Counted from the first letter of the stretch, positions 57,001 to 63,702 are shown. The stretch is DNA of 64,000 bases from Ryuthela nishihirai (GCA_038380435.1 JAWZYU010000017.1:21389283-21453282); one strand, 5' to 3'. The notes: generated by a model from the sequence alone, not told the origin. Numbers and translations: made by a program.

Positions 57001-60000
57001 CAGACAGTGGCTGTCATTTCAAGCCCATCAATGTCCCCTTTCTGCTAAGTGCACAGTGGGGGTTTAGTGGAGATAATCTGAATGCTGGGACACCCTCAGG
57101 AGTGCCAAATTTAAACTTTGGATTATACAACAGTGGAAGATTGTAAATTGGTCAAATGAGTACAGACAGATTCATGCTCTTTCATAGTTGGGTTGGGTTG
57201 TTTTACCTCTGAGCGGCACTTTTTTGCACACCATGGGCTAAATGGCCAGGTCACATGGACCCCGAAGGCTCAGAGAAGGTTGGGGGAGGGGACCCACTGG
57301 AACAGCTGTTGGGAGACAGATGGTAGCCTCCCGTCAAGGCCATCCAGTGTGTTCTTTAACGTGCACAGGGTATGTCTCTCCCGCACACGGGGCCACTGCT
57401 TAACGTCCCATCCGACGGACGGCGGCCTTTACCAAGCCCATCGGTGTCCCCTACTGACCGTGGGCAGGGCGGGAAATTTTGCGGAGATAAATCTCAATGC
57501 TGACCCAGCTGGGACTCGAACCTGGGAACTACAGATTACGAGCCTGGCGCGCTACCGACTGAGCCACCCCCGCCCCCTCTTTCATAGTGATTCCAGAGTA
57601 GATAAGAAGGCAAAGTGATGGTTCACTCATTCACTTTTCGTTAACCAGTTTTACTTTATTTATGTTATTATTATTATTTTTGTGGCCTTATATTTTCAGT
57701 TGAATCAAAATTTCTCCTTGTCCATACCACAAGAAGAGTTTCCAATTTTTGATTGACAGCCGCTAATATGCACCAAAGGACGTCCCCTCTTGCATCATAG
57801 CTAGTGCATGCACACATTCATCAAATTATGCAAATGTGATTTTCCAGCATGCAACACACATCAGTTGCACACCCCATATATAGTAAGTAGGGTTGGGTTG
57901 TTTCACCTCTGAGCGGCACTTTTTTGCACACCATGGGCTAAATGGCCAGGTCACATGGACCCCGAAGGCTCAGAGAAGGTTGGGGGAGGGGACCCACTGG
58001 AAGAGCTGTTGGGAGACAGATGGTAGCCTCCCGTCATGGCCATCCAGCGTGTTCTTTAACGTGCACAGGGTATGTCTCTCCCGCACACGAGGCCACGACT
58101 TAACGTCCGATCCGATGGATGGCGGCCTTTCCAAGCCCATCGGTGTCCCCTACTGACCGTGGGCAGGGTGGGAAATTTTTGCGGAGATAAATCTCAACGC
58201 TGACCCAGCTGGGACTCGAACCTGGGAACTACAGATTACGAGCCTGGCGCGCTACCGACTGAGCCACCCCCGCCCACATATAGTAAGTAATGTTAGGTCA
58301 CAGAGTCAGTTTTAGAATTGAGTGTAGGAGAGAGTAGAGTTAGTAATAGCGATGTGAGCAGTTGGTTGTATGAATGCTTAATGAGGAGCAGTTTTGTTAG
58401 AGTGAGCAGTTAGTTGCTCAGATGTTTTTGTAGAAAGTAGTTTGTGTCTGGGTGAGTCTAGATTTTTTGAATAAATGTTATTTGTTTAATGAAATAGTTT
58501 TGGCTTTCTTATTTTTTCTCTTGAGTCTGTTAACATTTGGTTAAATTATTTATTGGACAAACACTAATTTAAGTTCTTTTCTGAAAAGTAATGCAACTAA
58601 TAAATATAAGAACCCTCATTTAATTAGCAAGAGAAATTGCCTGGCACCAAAGCTATCTGGCATCTTAAACATACATTTTGGAGCATTACACCAACACTGC
58701 ATGCATTGAGTATACAGTTCTAGCAAGCAATAGAGGGTTAATGTGTTGTGCTATTTTACCTCTGAGCAGCACTTTTTTGTACATAATGGGCTAAATGGCC
58801 AGGTTATAAGGACCCTGAGGGCTCAGAGAAGATTGGAGAAAGGGGACCCAATGAACAGCTGTTGTGAGTAGACATCAAGGCCATCCAGCATCTCTTTGAC
58901 GTGCATAGGGTATGGTTCTCCCACACACAGAACTATGGCTTAACATCCCATCCAACAGATGGCATTCTAAATGTGTTGGGATAAACTTTTATATGTTCAA
59001 TAGGGTCTTCTCATCCACCTGGAAGGAAATATAACCACAGAGAAGTAACTGTGCATTTTGACAAACCAGCTACACTCATGACTTCCATGCTTTATGTTCT
59101 AGGCAGTTTGCACAGCATCATCTAGGATAAGAACATCGTCCATTGGGCTATAAAAGTGAAGAGATGGTTTAAGAGCATGGCAGAAAGTTCTACCACAAGT
59201 TGTTGACCCCACAATTTCCAAACTAATTATCCCACCCGGATCAAGACAATTTTCCCTCTAAAAAAATTGTATCGACGATTGGTTTCCCTAATGTGTGAAC
59301 CAGAGAAGTTGAGAATATTCAAATTTAATCAAATTTAATCCTTTGAGTACTTAAAACATATCAAGAATATTGGCAATGTACTCCACATACCTCGAACAGT
59401 TGTAGCATCTACTGCAAAAATGGGCCAGATTAGACTTCCATACCCTCAAAAAATCATGTAGCAGCTATGCTACATGATTTTTTGGAAGTCTGTAATCTGG
59501 AATATGGAAGTCTGTAATCTGGTATTGGAAGTCTGTAATCTGGCTATATGAAGTCTGAAAATCATGTAGCATAGCTGCTACATGATTTTTTGAGAGTATG
59601 GCCAACCCCATTTTGATGGGCATTCTATTGCCAATTCTTATTCTATAATTTTGCTAAGAGAGTGTAGAAAAATCAGGTGATGCTACTTACCTCAGCTCAA
59701 CATTTCTTGACTTGAACTGAGGATTGTGTCCTCTGGTTTCTATATTTCCTGAGAAAATAAAATCATTGATATGTATATATATGTATAATACTGTGCTACA
59801 TAATATTATTGCTTATTCAGTTTAAAATCATTGATCTATGGAATACTTACACAAATTTTACACTAAGAGCATGAAAACTATTAATTTTTGATTCTAGTCT
59901 TGAAACAAATATCTTTCAGATTATTTAATTTGAAAGGTTTTTAACACTTAAGATACTACGATGCCCCTAGGAATTAACAGAGGCATTGCTTTTCATCAGT

Positions 60001-62421
60001 GTTGCTGATGGGTACCATGAAATTGTTTCATGGATCATGGGGAAACTATTTCAGAGTTGATATAAAATAACATTTCAAAATTAAGAAAATATGCACTATC
60101 CTTTTTCTATACTTGAGGAATGTGAAAGAAGACTTAAAAGGTCTGATAATTTTTGCACAAATACTGAATGCAGTTTCTTTGGTATTATGATGTGCAATGA
60201 CCCCCCCCCCCCCCCCACACACACACACACAACTTTCTATACATCATATATATTAATATCATACTAATTTTCAAGTTTAAAAATATTTCTTCAATAACAA
60301 TTAAAAAGTCAAATCAGTGCAAAAAGTTTAGGTAAAATTACTTCAACAGTAACACTGCATGCCTATAAATATGTAAAGTCAGTTAAAACCCTTTAAAACA
60401 GAGTAAGTCAGGTGACATATACATCAGCCATATTCACGGGGGGAAGGCAAGGGACCATGCACCCCCACCCCCCTTGAGAATGTTAATAAGGGTAAAAGAG
60501 GCAATAAATTATTAAACTTATAAATATATTTCATTATTTTGTGCATTTTTCAAGTAATTGTTTAAAGACCTCTATAAAACAGAAGGGGAAATATTACACT
60601 GCAATTTAAATCGTTTCTTGACCACCTCTTTAATTTTTTTTCCAGATCAATTTATTCATGCTATATTTTTTAGATTCAGCCAGTGAGTTGAACATCTTTT
60701 CACTAATGTAGAAGGACAAATGCTGTAGTGACAAAAGTACAAAGTCAATGTTATAAAATTGCAAATGTCTATTGAAAAGTGAAGTGTCTATATGGTCATT
60801 ATTCTCTAGTTCCAGTAACATAGGAACAAATATGTGATGGGATTTAGGTTTTTTGTTGATAGTCATCACCAGAAATATCAATGCAGAATGGAGATTTGGA
60901 AGATAATGCAGATGAAAGTATTAAACAATACTATGACAAGAAAGCAATATTTCTGGGGTCAATAATCATAACTTTACAACTTTTAAATAAAGTATCATAT
61001 TTTCACAATCAACTTTATATTTTCTGGCAAAAATTACACAGATTTATCATTTAAAAAATAAAACATTTATGCACTTTTTAACACTGTAATAGCTATTTGA
61101 TCATATGGATATTTACACAAATGTTTTATAAACCTGTACCTTGTTTCTCTTTTAGTTTAATACTTGAATGATATAATTTCCAAATCTGCTAATTCCTGAA
61201 TTTTTATGTTTTTCTTACATTTTTATTATGTTAATATATTAAAAATTGCATATATTCAGAATCAATTATGATTTTGAATATAATGTAAAGTAGCGGTCCC
61301 TTCTTAATGGGGGTGAGGGTTGGCTCAGTCAGTACCATGCCTAAATTATAATCTACAGTTCCTAGGTTCAAGTACCACCATTGAGATTTATCTCCACTAA
61401 AAACCTCACCCTGTCCTCACTCAGAAAAGGGATAACAATGGGCTTGGAAATGCCACTATCCATCAGATAGGACATAAAACCATGTATGTTAAAGAACACA
61501 CTGGATGGCCTTGATGGGAGGTTACCATCTGTCTCTTAACAGCTGTTCAGTGGATTCATAAAGTAGTTAACACTCCCTTTCCCTACAAAACGCTTGGCTG
61601 TGCTAATGTGAGGATATTAATTTTTGCTTAGCCTTAGTGTACCAAACTTGCAGGCACTTTTCCAGGAAGGAACTCCAACTGCAACAACCAAACAGAGAAT
61701 GCATGAATTGCACTGCAAGACTAAAAACATGATAGTGCATATGAATCAAAGATTGTCTAATCAAGTGAGCTTGTGAATCACAGATTTTTTTTTAGAGGAT
61801 TGCCATACAAAAAAACTATACAAAAGCATGGCAATTCTGTTTTGGGCAAATTTGTTTTAATATTTTATTCAGAATTAAATGCTCCTTCTTTTGATATAAC
61901 AATACATATTTTTGTTTGTTATTTCAAAAAAAAAAGATTCAAATCAAAAAAGGATTTTTTTAACTGCAATATTATAAAAAATACACTTTTAATTTCATTT
62001 CATTTTGCTTTACTAATATTCACAGTTAAATGTTGCTTCCTTTGGTATAGAACATGACATATTTGTATTCAGCTGTTTCAGGAAAGGTTATTTGCTACCA
62101 AGCAAAGTTCATTATAAAAAATTCAGTGTTTTAAAAATAAATTCCACACTAGCAACTAAAAAGCACAGAAAATGAAATACAATTTCAGAGCATTTTTACT
62201 GATTATTGTAGTAAAGTGAGCTAAATTAGCATCTGAAAATTATTGTTAAATCTATATTTTCGAGGGGCTTAACTGTTTTGTGTTATAACTTATAGAGAAA
62301 TTTACCTTTTATTGCAACCCCATTTCGTTTAATGGAAGTTATAGCTTCATTTACATTGTCAACATGCTCATAAGTAGAATCTAAATGCACTTCTTCGAAG
62401 TCCACAGGAATTCCTCCCAAT
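26919..62421 (-). CDS. IDH3G: Isocitrate dehydrogenase [NAD] gamma (regulatory) subunit, mitochondrial; 5' end off window
   Basis: NAD-dependent isocitrate dehydrogenase converts isocitrate to 2-oxoglutarate in the mitochondrial TCA cycle; gamma is a non-catalytic regulatory subunit. Nine exons (listed separately) join in frame with GT-AG borders to give 311 residues plus stop. The order matches the family: VDFEEVH, GNIETRG...[130 protein letters not shown] lacks the Asp residues that bind metal in the catalytic alpha subunit (LYGDILSD). That, with the '[15 protein letters not shown]' block, argues for gamma rather than alpha or beta. Family members are about 390 residues, so about 80 N-terminal residues (presequence and the GDGIGPE strand) lie beyond 64000. 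The introns total about 34 kb, filled with transposons. Confidence 0.95.
27009..30894 (-). other. IDH3G intron (3.9 kb)
   Basis: Very AT-rich. It holds a minisatellite at 27595-27737. Near 29897 a tRNA-like A box (tggcttagtggttagag) has no good B box, so it is probably a SINE relic or chance. No other element was recognised. Confidence 0.6.
27595..27737. repeat. Minisatellite of 'ttaattgatttatgtat' units
   Basis: At least five imperfect copies of 'taattgatttatgtat'. The extended unit ending 'gtaaaaagaagatgaaatt' occurs at both ends of the array. Confidence 0.8.
30895..30955 (-). CDS. IDH3G: IDH3G exon
   Basis: 61 nt, acceptor 'catacag', donor 'aag|gtaagc'. It completes Gly and encodes [20 protein letters not shown], a C-terminal helix of the large domain. 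Confidence 0.94.
30956..33767 (-). other. IDH3G intron (2.8 kb)
   Basis: AT-rich. It holds a hAT-like MITE (31652-31866), a poly-G run at about 32815-32827 and the first copy of a short duplicated segment (33468-33552). No coding sequence. Confidence 0.6.
31652..31866. mobile_element. 215-bp hAT-like MITE with 8-bp target-site duplication
   Basis: A perfect 8-bp duplication 'ccctaggg' flanks it (31644-31651 and 31867-31874), the length used by hAT transposases. The ends are inverted over the subterminal part: left 'taggggttatcaa', right 'ttgagaaccactg', i.e. 'cagtggttctcaa' when complemented. 'ggggtacg' recurs inside. There is no transposase frame. Confidence 0.75.
33768..33862 (-). CDS. IDH3G: IDH3G exon
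   Basis: 95 nt, acceptor 'atatttag', donor 'ttagg|gtaagt'. It encodes [20 protein letters not shown] to LLYHL plus two bases of Gly. The NTGK-IA-KNIANP block is the strongest gamma signature. Confidence 0.96.
33951..34025. repeat. Perfect 75-bp palindrome
   Basis: Arms of 37 bp (33951-33987 and 33989-34025) pair without a mismatch around a single-base spacer. Centre: 'ctatatattatatag'. It would extrude as a cruciform and fold to a long hairpin in RNA. It is flanked on the right by a second copy (34041-34168) of the segment at 33468-33552. Confidence 0.9.
34041..34168. repeat. Second copy of the 33468-33552 segment, with an insertion
   Basis: 'ccagagatgagtaaaagaag' and 'aaaattttaact(g/a)' match the segment near the preceding exon. 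About 42 bp (atttaccaatccac...aatttgaaaac) is present only in this copy. Confidence 0.7.
34228..34276. repeat. Hairpin, arms of ~23 bp
   Basis: 'catatacaatattcaat' pairs with 'attgaatattgtatatg', and the pairing continues into 'gtagg/cctac' with one extra base. The loop is 'gtca'. Confidence 0.8.
34371..34437 (-). repeat. tRNA-like relic
   Basis: The minus strand reads 'tagtttagtggttagaac' (A-box-like) and, about 35 nt on, 'gggttcaagtc' (B-box-like). Acceptor ends do not pair, so this is a decayed tRNA-derived sequence rather than a gene. Confidence 0.45.
34470..34517. repeat. Hairpin, 20-bp arms
   Basis: 'gtttcacaccacaacttgag' and 'ctcaagttgtggggtgaaac' pair with one mismatch around an 8-nt loop. 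Confidence 0.85.
35034..35420 (+). mobile_element. SINE-M copy with a CAT anticodon loop
   Basis: Head 'atgactcagtcggtagcaca' with 'ggctcataatctgc' (CAT as in tRNA-Met) and B box 'ggttcgagtcc'. Moderately diverged body to 'gccactcagaggtaaaaccc'. Flanked by similar 'gttt(tt)aagcct' sequences, a likely imperfect target-site duplication. Confidence 0.85.
35798..36265. repeat. Inverted tRNA-like heads beside ~55-bp direct repeats
   Basis: A tRNA-like B box (gggatttgaaccca) and 'gtctctccagata' lie on the minus strand at about 35815-35862. The corresponding sequence runs on the plus strand at about 36140-36185 ('tctggagagacatgggtgtg'). Each is followed by a direct repeat starting 'atttattgatttattgac' and ending 'gatactattta' (about 35867-35922 and 36211-36265). 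Confidence 0.6.
36411..36799 (-). mobile_element. SINE-M copy with target-site duplication
   Basis: Tail 'attgggttgggttgttttac'. The body is complete; the head complement 'cagattacaagtctggcatg' includes a mutated anticodon loop. The duplication 'aaatattctagc' (36399-36410) versus 'aaatactctagc' (36800-36811) has one mismatch. Confidence 0.88.
36844..36983 (-). mobile_element. RTE LINE, ~130-bp 5'-truncated copy
   Basis: A (ATC)n tract, then the last ~130 bp of the RTE LINE ('ctcaagcagccatgggctac' to 'aaggtcctgtttgaca'), nearly identical to the intact copy 1.2 kb away. This is typical incomplete reverse transcription. Confidence 0.88.
36984..37841. other. No recognised feature within the intron
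   Basis: AT-rich. A weak tRNA-like motif occurs near 37755 on the minus strand (gttcaaatcccac). Confidence 0.45.
37842..38036 (-). mobile_element. SINE-S copy, complete
   Basis: From 'taaataccccctcaagcagc' to 'ctcggccacgggacggc' with intact box complements and hairpin (ctgacaggagcctgtcag). It lies 40 bp from the 3' end of the RTE LINE and in the same orientation. Confidence 0.88.
38075..41484 (-). mobile_element. RTE-type LINE, copy 1, intact ORF
   Basis: A 3.4-kb non-LTR element with one long ORF, a 3' UTR of about 30 nt and a (GAT)n tail (plus strand (ATC)n at 38072-38097). The 5' end is set by loss of similarity with copy 2 near 41484. 'cagaacat' occurs at 38067-38074 and 41485-41492, a possible target-site duplication blurred by the tail. 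A single EN-RT ORF without RNase H, a very short 3' UTR and a microsatellite tail fit the RTE superfamily; the subgroup is not certain. Confidence 0.9.
38113..41181 (-). CDS. RTE LINE polyprotein: endonuclease and reverse transcriptase
   Basis: The frame is open from 41283 to the stop at 38113 (1,056 codons). The first codon there is GTG, so I take the first ATG at 41181, giving 1,022 residues. Numbering from 41283: apurinic-type endonuclease at about 98-340 (TWNVRTL 101, catalytic Glu in LQETRW 132, GDFNAK 237, GSDHYLV 331 with the Asp-His pair). Reverse transcriptase at about 560-830 ([26 protein letters not shown], motif [13 protein letters not shown] at 699-710, [13 protein letters not shown] at 757-769, YADD at 801-804). 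C-terminal domain with [11 protein letters not shown] and [13 protein letters not shown]. No frameshift or stop is seen and the catalytic motifs are present, so it may be competent. It lies in the sense orientation within an IDH3G intron. Confidence 0.92.
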   Translation of the reverse strand: MVLEKVHLKRWCLKFLPASVTSAFSGGGTGLCPMPAIRGLFDIVGPTNLNKPNFFKNPTNHFLSAGTWNVRTLHRDYSLDVLMQEFQRYNLDILGLQETRWTGKGEILKNNFKFLFTGREDGKHHQGVGLLLSRHASDALLGYECINERFLTAKFQTSIKDLNVICCYAPTEDSDEDEKDGFYRQLQDILNSVKKGDITLVLGDFNAKVGTDSDLWGGVIGPFGIGSCNGNGQRLLQVSRLNGFRITNTYYKHRDIHKHTWVSPDGLHKNMIDYILINSKWASSVRNTRAYRGAEIGSDHYLVKSVLQLKLKKCCARVKKFTFNTEALKDPVIAKAYHDRLLNHYDSHGLLNTEVEEEWDHFKQAFLETNSTLLGKKEQRRQNYLSDKALELISERRNCRNVLNQYPTSPNRKHYKELNKRVKGQLATDKNLWLDGLADKAEEAVRHHNSRELYQIVNVLCGRKRTGIQGLKDKQGKVIEGEDSVMARWAEHFSDVLNNVVSSTPIVCNDDRCISGFNVGPITQSEVSLAISKLKLHKSPGVDEITTEMLRAGNVSVTIWMTEILNNFYDKGMVPKDFTRAIIIPIFKKGDRSSCDNYRGISLLSVPGKVLSMIVLNRIKNLVDRQLRDEQCGFRSGRGCVDQIFSLRQILEKCLEFQKPLVASFVDFKKAFDSVDRHNLWLIVRSYGIPDKLVNIMKALYNNTESCVRVGKSCSNWFSITSGVRQGCILSPFLFSLVVDYVMRNSVQGKDFGLKWAGDTKISDLDYADDLALLANDVDEMNSFIRTVDETGSTVGLIINREKTKVMKIGQAGCDSVNLNGCSLEQVSQFNYLGSCVTDTGDVWHEINRRIGIAAGTFKNLWRLWRNRRIHLKTKIRLYNSLVLSRVSYGSETWTLCKQDNRKLDAFDSRCLRSILGIRWFSFVTNDEVRQRSLQPPLSSILCRERLRWFGHVARMDSYRLANKVMNSVPRGLRRRGRPRMRWADNVKQDLVRIGVQWPDAADVAQDRYAWRIKLRGLVGPP
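41642..41788 (-). CDS. IDH3G: IDH3G exon flanked by inverted RTE LINE copies
   Basis: 147 nt (49 whole codons), acceptor 'tttacag', donor 'act|gtgagt'. It encodes [20 protein letters not shown] to YAVFET. It stands alone between introns of 7.8 and 10.4 kb, each carrying an RTE LINE in opposite orientation. Because it is a multiple of three, skipping would keep the frame. Confidence 0.96.
43740..44096 (+). repeat. Triplicated LINE/piggyBac junction (125-bp units)
   Basis: Three tandem copies of a unit of LINE sequence (gggggctgtttgat..., 'ctctctcaataaaca') joined to the end of a piggyBac-like element (ttaa|cccttccagtgtcc...). The element end starts at 43787, 43912 and 44035, so the periods are 125 and 123 (a 2-bp deletion, 'ta', in the third). 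Confidence 0.9.
44035..46289. mobile_element. PiggyBac-like element (2.26 kb), no transposase seen
   Basis: The left end 'ccettccagtgtcca' is best read as CCC-TTCCAGTGTCCA, and the right end is its exact complement 'tggacactggaaggg'. The 15-bp terminal inverted repeats are flanked by TTAA at 44031-44034 and 46290-46293. TTAA duplication and a CCC start are hallmarks of piggyBac. The uninterrupted LINE would read ...tttctttaaacatccc, consistent with a clean TTAA insertion. The interior is AT-rich with no frame above about 70 codons apart from one crossing the left junction, so it is non-autonomous or decayed. Confidence 0.85.
46294..49175 (+). pseudogene. RTE LINE ORF, copy 2 (broken)
   Basis: Endonuclease start [12 protein letters not shown] and LQETRW are present. 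About 57 nt are lost after LNGF at 46858, removing the block before [12 protein letters not shown]. Frame changes occur near 47170 and 47600; a TAG interrupts VNV at about 47441. The reverse transcriptase portion from [10 protein letters not shown] (47701) to FNYLGSY (48561) is open and keeps [12 protein letters not shown] and YADD but lacks the DEQCGF segment. Further shifts occur near 48560 and 48815, and a 62-bp fold-back insertion lies at 49007-49068. Confidence 0.85.
49007..49096. repeat. Fold-back insertion in RTE copy 2
   Basis: Relative to copy 1, 62 bp (49007-49068) are inserted between 'gacaatgtc' and 'aaacaggacc'. Its last 22 bp (49047-49068) are the complement, with one mismatch, of the resident sequence at 49075-49096. 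The inserted part also contains two copies of 'tgtcttattagacaaatt'. Confidence 0.9.
49366..50646 (-). mobile_element. Mariner element (1.28 kb), inactive
   Basis: TA flanks (49364-49365, 50647-50648). The inverted ends begin 'ttgggttggtgca' and 'ttaggttggtgca' and continue to 'aatgtcca', the classic mariner terminal sequence. The length is typical of mariners. Confidence 0.88.
49374..50420 (-). pseudogene. Mariner transposase remnant
   Basis: Fragments in several frames recall mariner transposases: [28 protein letters not shown], and [20 protein letters not shown] where the family has LLHDNARPH. The catalytic Asp is thus changed to Gly. [10 protein letters not shown]...[10 protein letters not shown] follows. 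Stops and frameshifts separate the parts. Confidence 0.8.
50893..51131 (+). mobile_element. SINE-S copy with an AT microsatellite
   Basis: Head 'gtcccatggccgagtggtta' with B box 'ggttcgagccc'. The body is expanded by an (AT)n/'atatact' stretch at about 51010-51055, then the hairpin 'ctgacaggctcctgtcag' and tail 'tgcttgagggggtatttatt'. Confidence 0.88.
52239..52341 (-). CDS. IDH3G: IDH3G exon
   Basis: 103 nt, acceptor 'tttgcaag', donor 'caa|gtaaga'. It completes Met and encodes [20 protein letters not shown] to IIIDNCSMQ. The intron to the upstream exon is only 529 nt, the shortest in the window. Confidence 0.95.
52871..53004 (-). CDS. IDH3G: IDH3G exon
   Basis: 134 nt, acceptor 'tttttag', donor 'atcat|gtaagt'. 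It encodes [20 protein letters not shown] to VHKANI and two bases of the following Met. The Lys of HKANIM corresponds to the conserved active-site Lys of the superfamily. Confidence 0.95.
53915..54110 (+). repeat. R3 repeat, copy 2
   Basis: C-rich start (ccccctcccccctcc), 'gcaaaaaattattagac', 'catatttcatgcattttt', 'aatgttatactgcaatgga', then a C-run and 'ctacatccaggcc'. Collinear with 344-556. Confidence 0.6.
54217..55546 (-). mobile_element. Tc1-like DNA transposon (1.33 kb)
   Basis: TA flanks (54215-54216, 55547-55548). The terminal inverted repeats are about 26 bp: 'cagtactgggtaaattagtt' at the left, and the complement of 'aactaattcgcacagtactg' at the right. Size and TA duplication are typical of Tc1. 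Confidence 0.9.
54300..55190 (-). pseudogene. Tc1-like transposase, broken N-terminus, altered catalytic site
   Basis: The C-terminal 198 codons (54896-54300) are open: [67 protein letters not shown]. The DDE core should read FSDE, QQD and, 34 residues on, the Glu of NPIENLW. The first Asp is Asn here, and SPDLNP is SPNLNP. The upstream part (ARRPPKK, helix-turn-helix region) lies at about 54900-55190 but is interrupted by stops and frameshifts. The protein should be catalytically dead. Confidence 0.88.
55970..56102 (-). CDS. IDH3G: IDH3G exon
   Basis: 133 nt, acceptor 'atttttag', donor 'gag|gtatgt'. It encodes [20 protein letters not shown] to EYSCLEHE. The HCKS in place of the alpha-type RPC is gamma-like. 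Confidence 0.94.
56795..57110 (-). mobile_element. SINE-M copy (old)
   Basis: 'gttgttttacccataagcag' to about 'gagtgccaaatttaaac'. The head is decayed beyond recognition of either promoter box. It lies just upstream of a young copy. Confidence 0.7.
57189..57576 (-). mobile_element. SINE-M copy, young, 12-bp target-site duplication
   Basis: Full length with intact boxes. Duplication 'ctctttcatagt' perfect at 57177-57188 and 57577-57588. Nearly identical to the copy 300 bp to the right. Confidence 0.93.
57890..58277 (-). mobile_element. SINE-M copy, young, 12-bp target-site duplication
   Basis: Full length with intact boxes. Duplication 'atatagtaagta' perfect at 57878-57889 and 58278-58289. 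The distinct duplications show that this and the preceding copy are independent insertions, not a tandem duplication. Confidence 0.93.
58738..58985 (-). mobile_element. SINE-M copy, old, 5'-truncated
   Basis: 'gtgttgtgctattttacctc' through 'gcttaacatcccatccaac'. No tRNA head. Confidence 0.75.
59438..59601. repeat. Nested palindrome around tandem 'ggaagtctgtaatctgg' units
   Basis: 44-bp arms (59438-59481 and 59558-59601) pair with one mismatch. Each arm is itself a palindrome ('atcatgtagc'...'gctacatgat'). Between them lie three direct copies of 'ggaagtctgtaatctgg'; its complement, slightly shortened (ccagattagacttcc), sits just left of the first arm. Confidence 0.9.
59691..59748 (-). CDS. 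IDH3G: IDH3G exon
   Basis: 58 nt, acceptor 'tttctcag', donor 'ctgag|gtaagt'. It completes the Gly codon and encodes [18 protein letters not shown]. This segment carries the Arg-rich substrate/regulator-binding loop of the family. Confidence 0.93.
60200..60230. repeat. Poly-C followed by (AC)n
   Basis: About 17 C residues run directly into a (CA)n microsatellite. The same order (C-run, then CA repeats) occurs at 344-366 at the edge of R3 copy 1. Confidence 0.9.
60430..60660 (+). repeat. R3 repeat, copy 3
   Basis: 'caccccccttgag', 'gaggcaataaattattaaac', 'atttcattattttgtgcatt', 'aaatattacactgcaattta' and 'ccagatc' are collinear with copies 1 and 2. Confidence 0.55.
61305..61562 (+). mobile_element. 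SINE-M copy, 3'-shortened
   Basis: Head 'gggttggctcagtcagtacc' with 'aaattataatctacagttcc' and a degenerate B box (ggttcaagtacc). The body stops at 'aacagctgttcagtgga', so the 3' end with its tail is missing. Confidence 0.75.
62306..62421 (-). CDS. IDH3G: IDH3G exon, first one in window
   Basis: 116 nt. Acceptor 'ttgcttatag' on the right, donor 'aaaag|gtaaat' on the left. It encodes [15 protein letters not shown]... to VAIK, with split codons at both ends. The preceding exon must supply two bases of the first codon and is not found in 62422-64000. Confidence 0.93.
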
Positions 62422-63702
62422 CTATAAGCAAGAAAACATGGAAAACAATGACATATTCATATTAAATAATTTATATTAAAATGCACATGTAATGAGTAAA
62501 AAAATTCATTGGCAGGAACTTGCTCCACCCCTGCCAATTAATGGTATTGAATAAAATTCCATGTTATGGCAAAACAAAATACACCCATACCTCAATTTAC
62601 ACAGTTTTACACTGTATGGATTTAGATTTTTTTAAAATGTTTTTATGTATGTGTATTACTAAATGGTTTTAGCTTATATTACTTATTTTCAAGAATAAAT
62701 AGTTAATAGTATATTCCTATATTGATAAAATGATCTGTAACAAGTTGTATTTATGTTCTTTCACTAAAATTGCATTTTTGCTATTTTAATGCAATCTGTG
62801 TCATGACATCTTAATGAAATAAAACCTATTTTGGATCGGCAATGATATTTCTAGACTGAATTCTTTTAATCAAAACCATGTTTTATCTCATTTCTAGCAG
62901 CAAGTTTAAATTTGCACACTATTATACAGGTTAAATATGGCTGATTTGTAGGTATACTGTTTAATAAAATATCATATAAAGGCAGTAGTACAGATCAGCG
63001 ATTCCACTAAAAACAACCCACATAACCACATATTCTTTAAAAAAATATGAAAAAAAACCATAAACAAAGAAACTACACTAAAGTTGCCTTCCCATATACT
63101 ACAAATACCTGAACCCACCTCTTTCCCAATAATTAAAACACTCCACAAATATATTTCCACAAACTAAACTGATCAATCCAGTCACACATACAATAATTAG
63201 CCTAAATAAATCACCAGAATTAATGAAATCGAACACCAGTCTAAAAACCAAGATCATCATCGACAATGCATCGCCGACTGGCATTATAAAAACACCCCCA
63301 AAACTAAATCTCCTCATCATAACACATACCAAAAAGCAAAAAAACGGAAACAGTGCACTGTCAACCGAATTATAATAAACAGCCCTCAAAACTATATAAT
63401 GTCCTCGCAGACAACAAAAAACATAAAAATTGGCAACAGTGCACCGCCGACTGAATTATAAAAAAAAACCAAAACTAAATAATGTCCTCCCAGGCAACAC
63501 AAACCTAAAAACATGAAAATCAGAAACAGTGCACCGCTGACCGAATTATAAAAAAAGCCCCCGTAACTAAATAATCTCTTCAGATACAGCAAAAAAAATT
63601 CTTATAGCTCAAATAGCCCTCCCCTAAATTATTGATTACCTTCCTGACTCCATCAAAAACTATGTTTTTCCACACCGACAATTCTACAATACCCATAATT
63701 TC
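62422..63702. other. Upstream IDH3G intron (part)
   Basis: No IDH3G exon was found: I searched the minus strand for a GDGIGPE-type coding segment without success. It contains an 87-bp tandem repeat (63264-63600). Confidence 0.55.
63264..63600. repeat. Four-unit tandem repeat, period ~87 bp
   Basis: Units begin at about 63264, 63351, 63437 and 63527 with 'cagtgcaccgccgactgaat'-like sequence, followed by 'attataaaaa', 'ccaaaactaaataatgtcct' and 'caacacaaa'. Spacing 87, 86 and 90. Open frames across it on the minus strand are a by-product of the low number of stops. Confidence 0.8.

Larger units (their letters stand above)
56103..59690 (-). other. IDH3G intron (3.6 kb)
   Basis: Contains four SINE-M copies in the same orientation (56795-58985) and the nested palindrome at 59438-59601. 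No coding sequence is supported. Confidence 0.65.
59749..62305 (-). other. IDH3G intron (2.6 kb)
   Basis: Holds a poly-C/(CA)n tract (about 60200-60230), an R3 copy (60430-60660), a SINE-M fragment (61305) and AT-rich filler. No coding sequence. Confidence 0.6.

Noticed and set aside
57193..57618. 141-codon open frame, and similar frames in other SINE-M copies (for example 22924-23187, 24633-24848, 5747-6256)
   Set aside because: They run through the SINE body and its tRNA head. The same peptides recur because the repeat recurs, there is no start or splice logic, and the sequence is a Pol III retroposon.
26919..62421. Assignment of the gene as IDH3A or IDH3B
   Set aside because: NLYGNILNN lacks the catalytic Asp residues of alpha, and [17 protein letters not shown] with HCKS matches gamma rather than the beta pattern (ARHPFAQ).
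63099..63592. Hydrophobic minus-strand frames resembling a repeated membrane protein
   Set aside because: They coincide with an 87-bp tandem repeat whose unit length varies (86, 87, 90), so the frame is not kept across units. No splice sites or homology seen.
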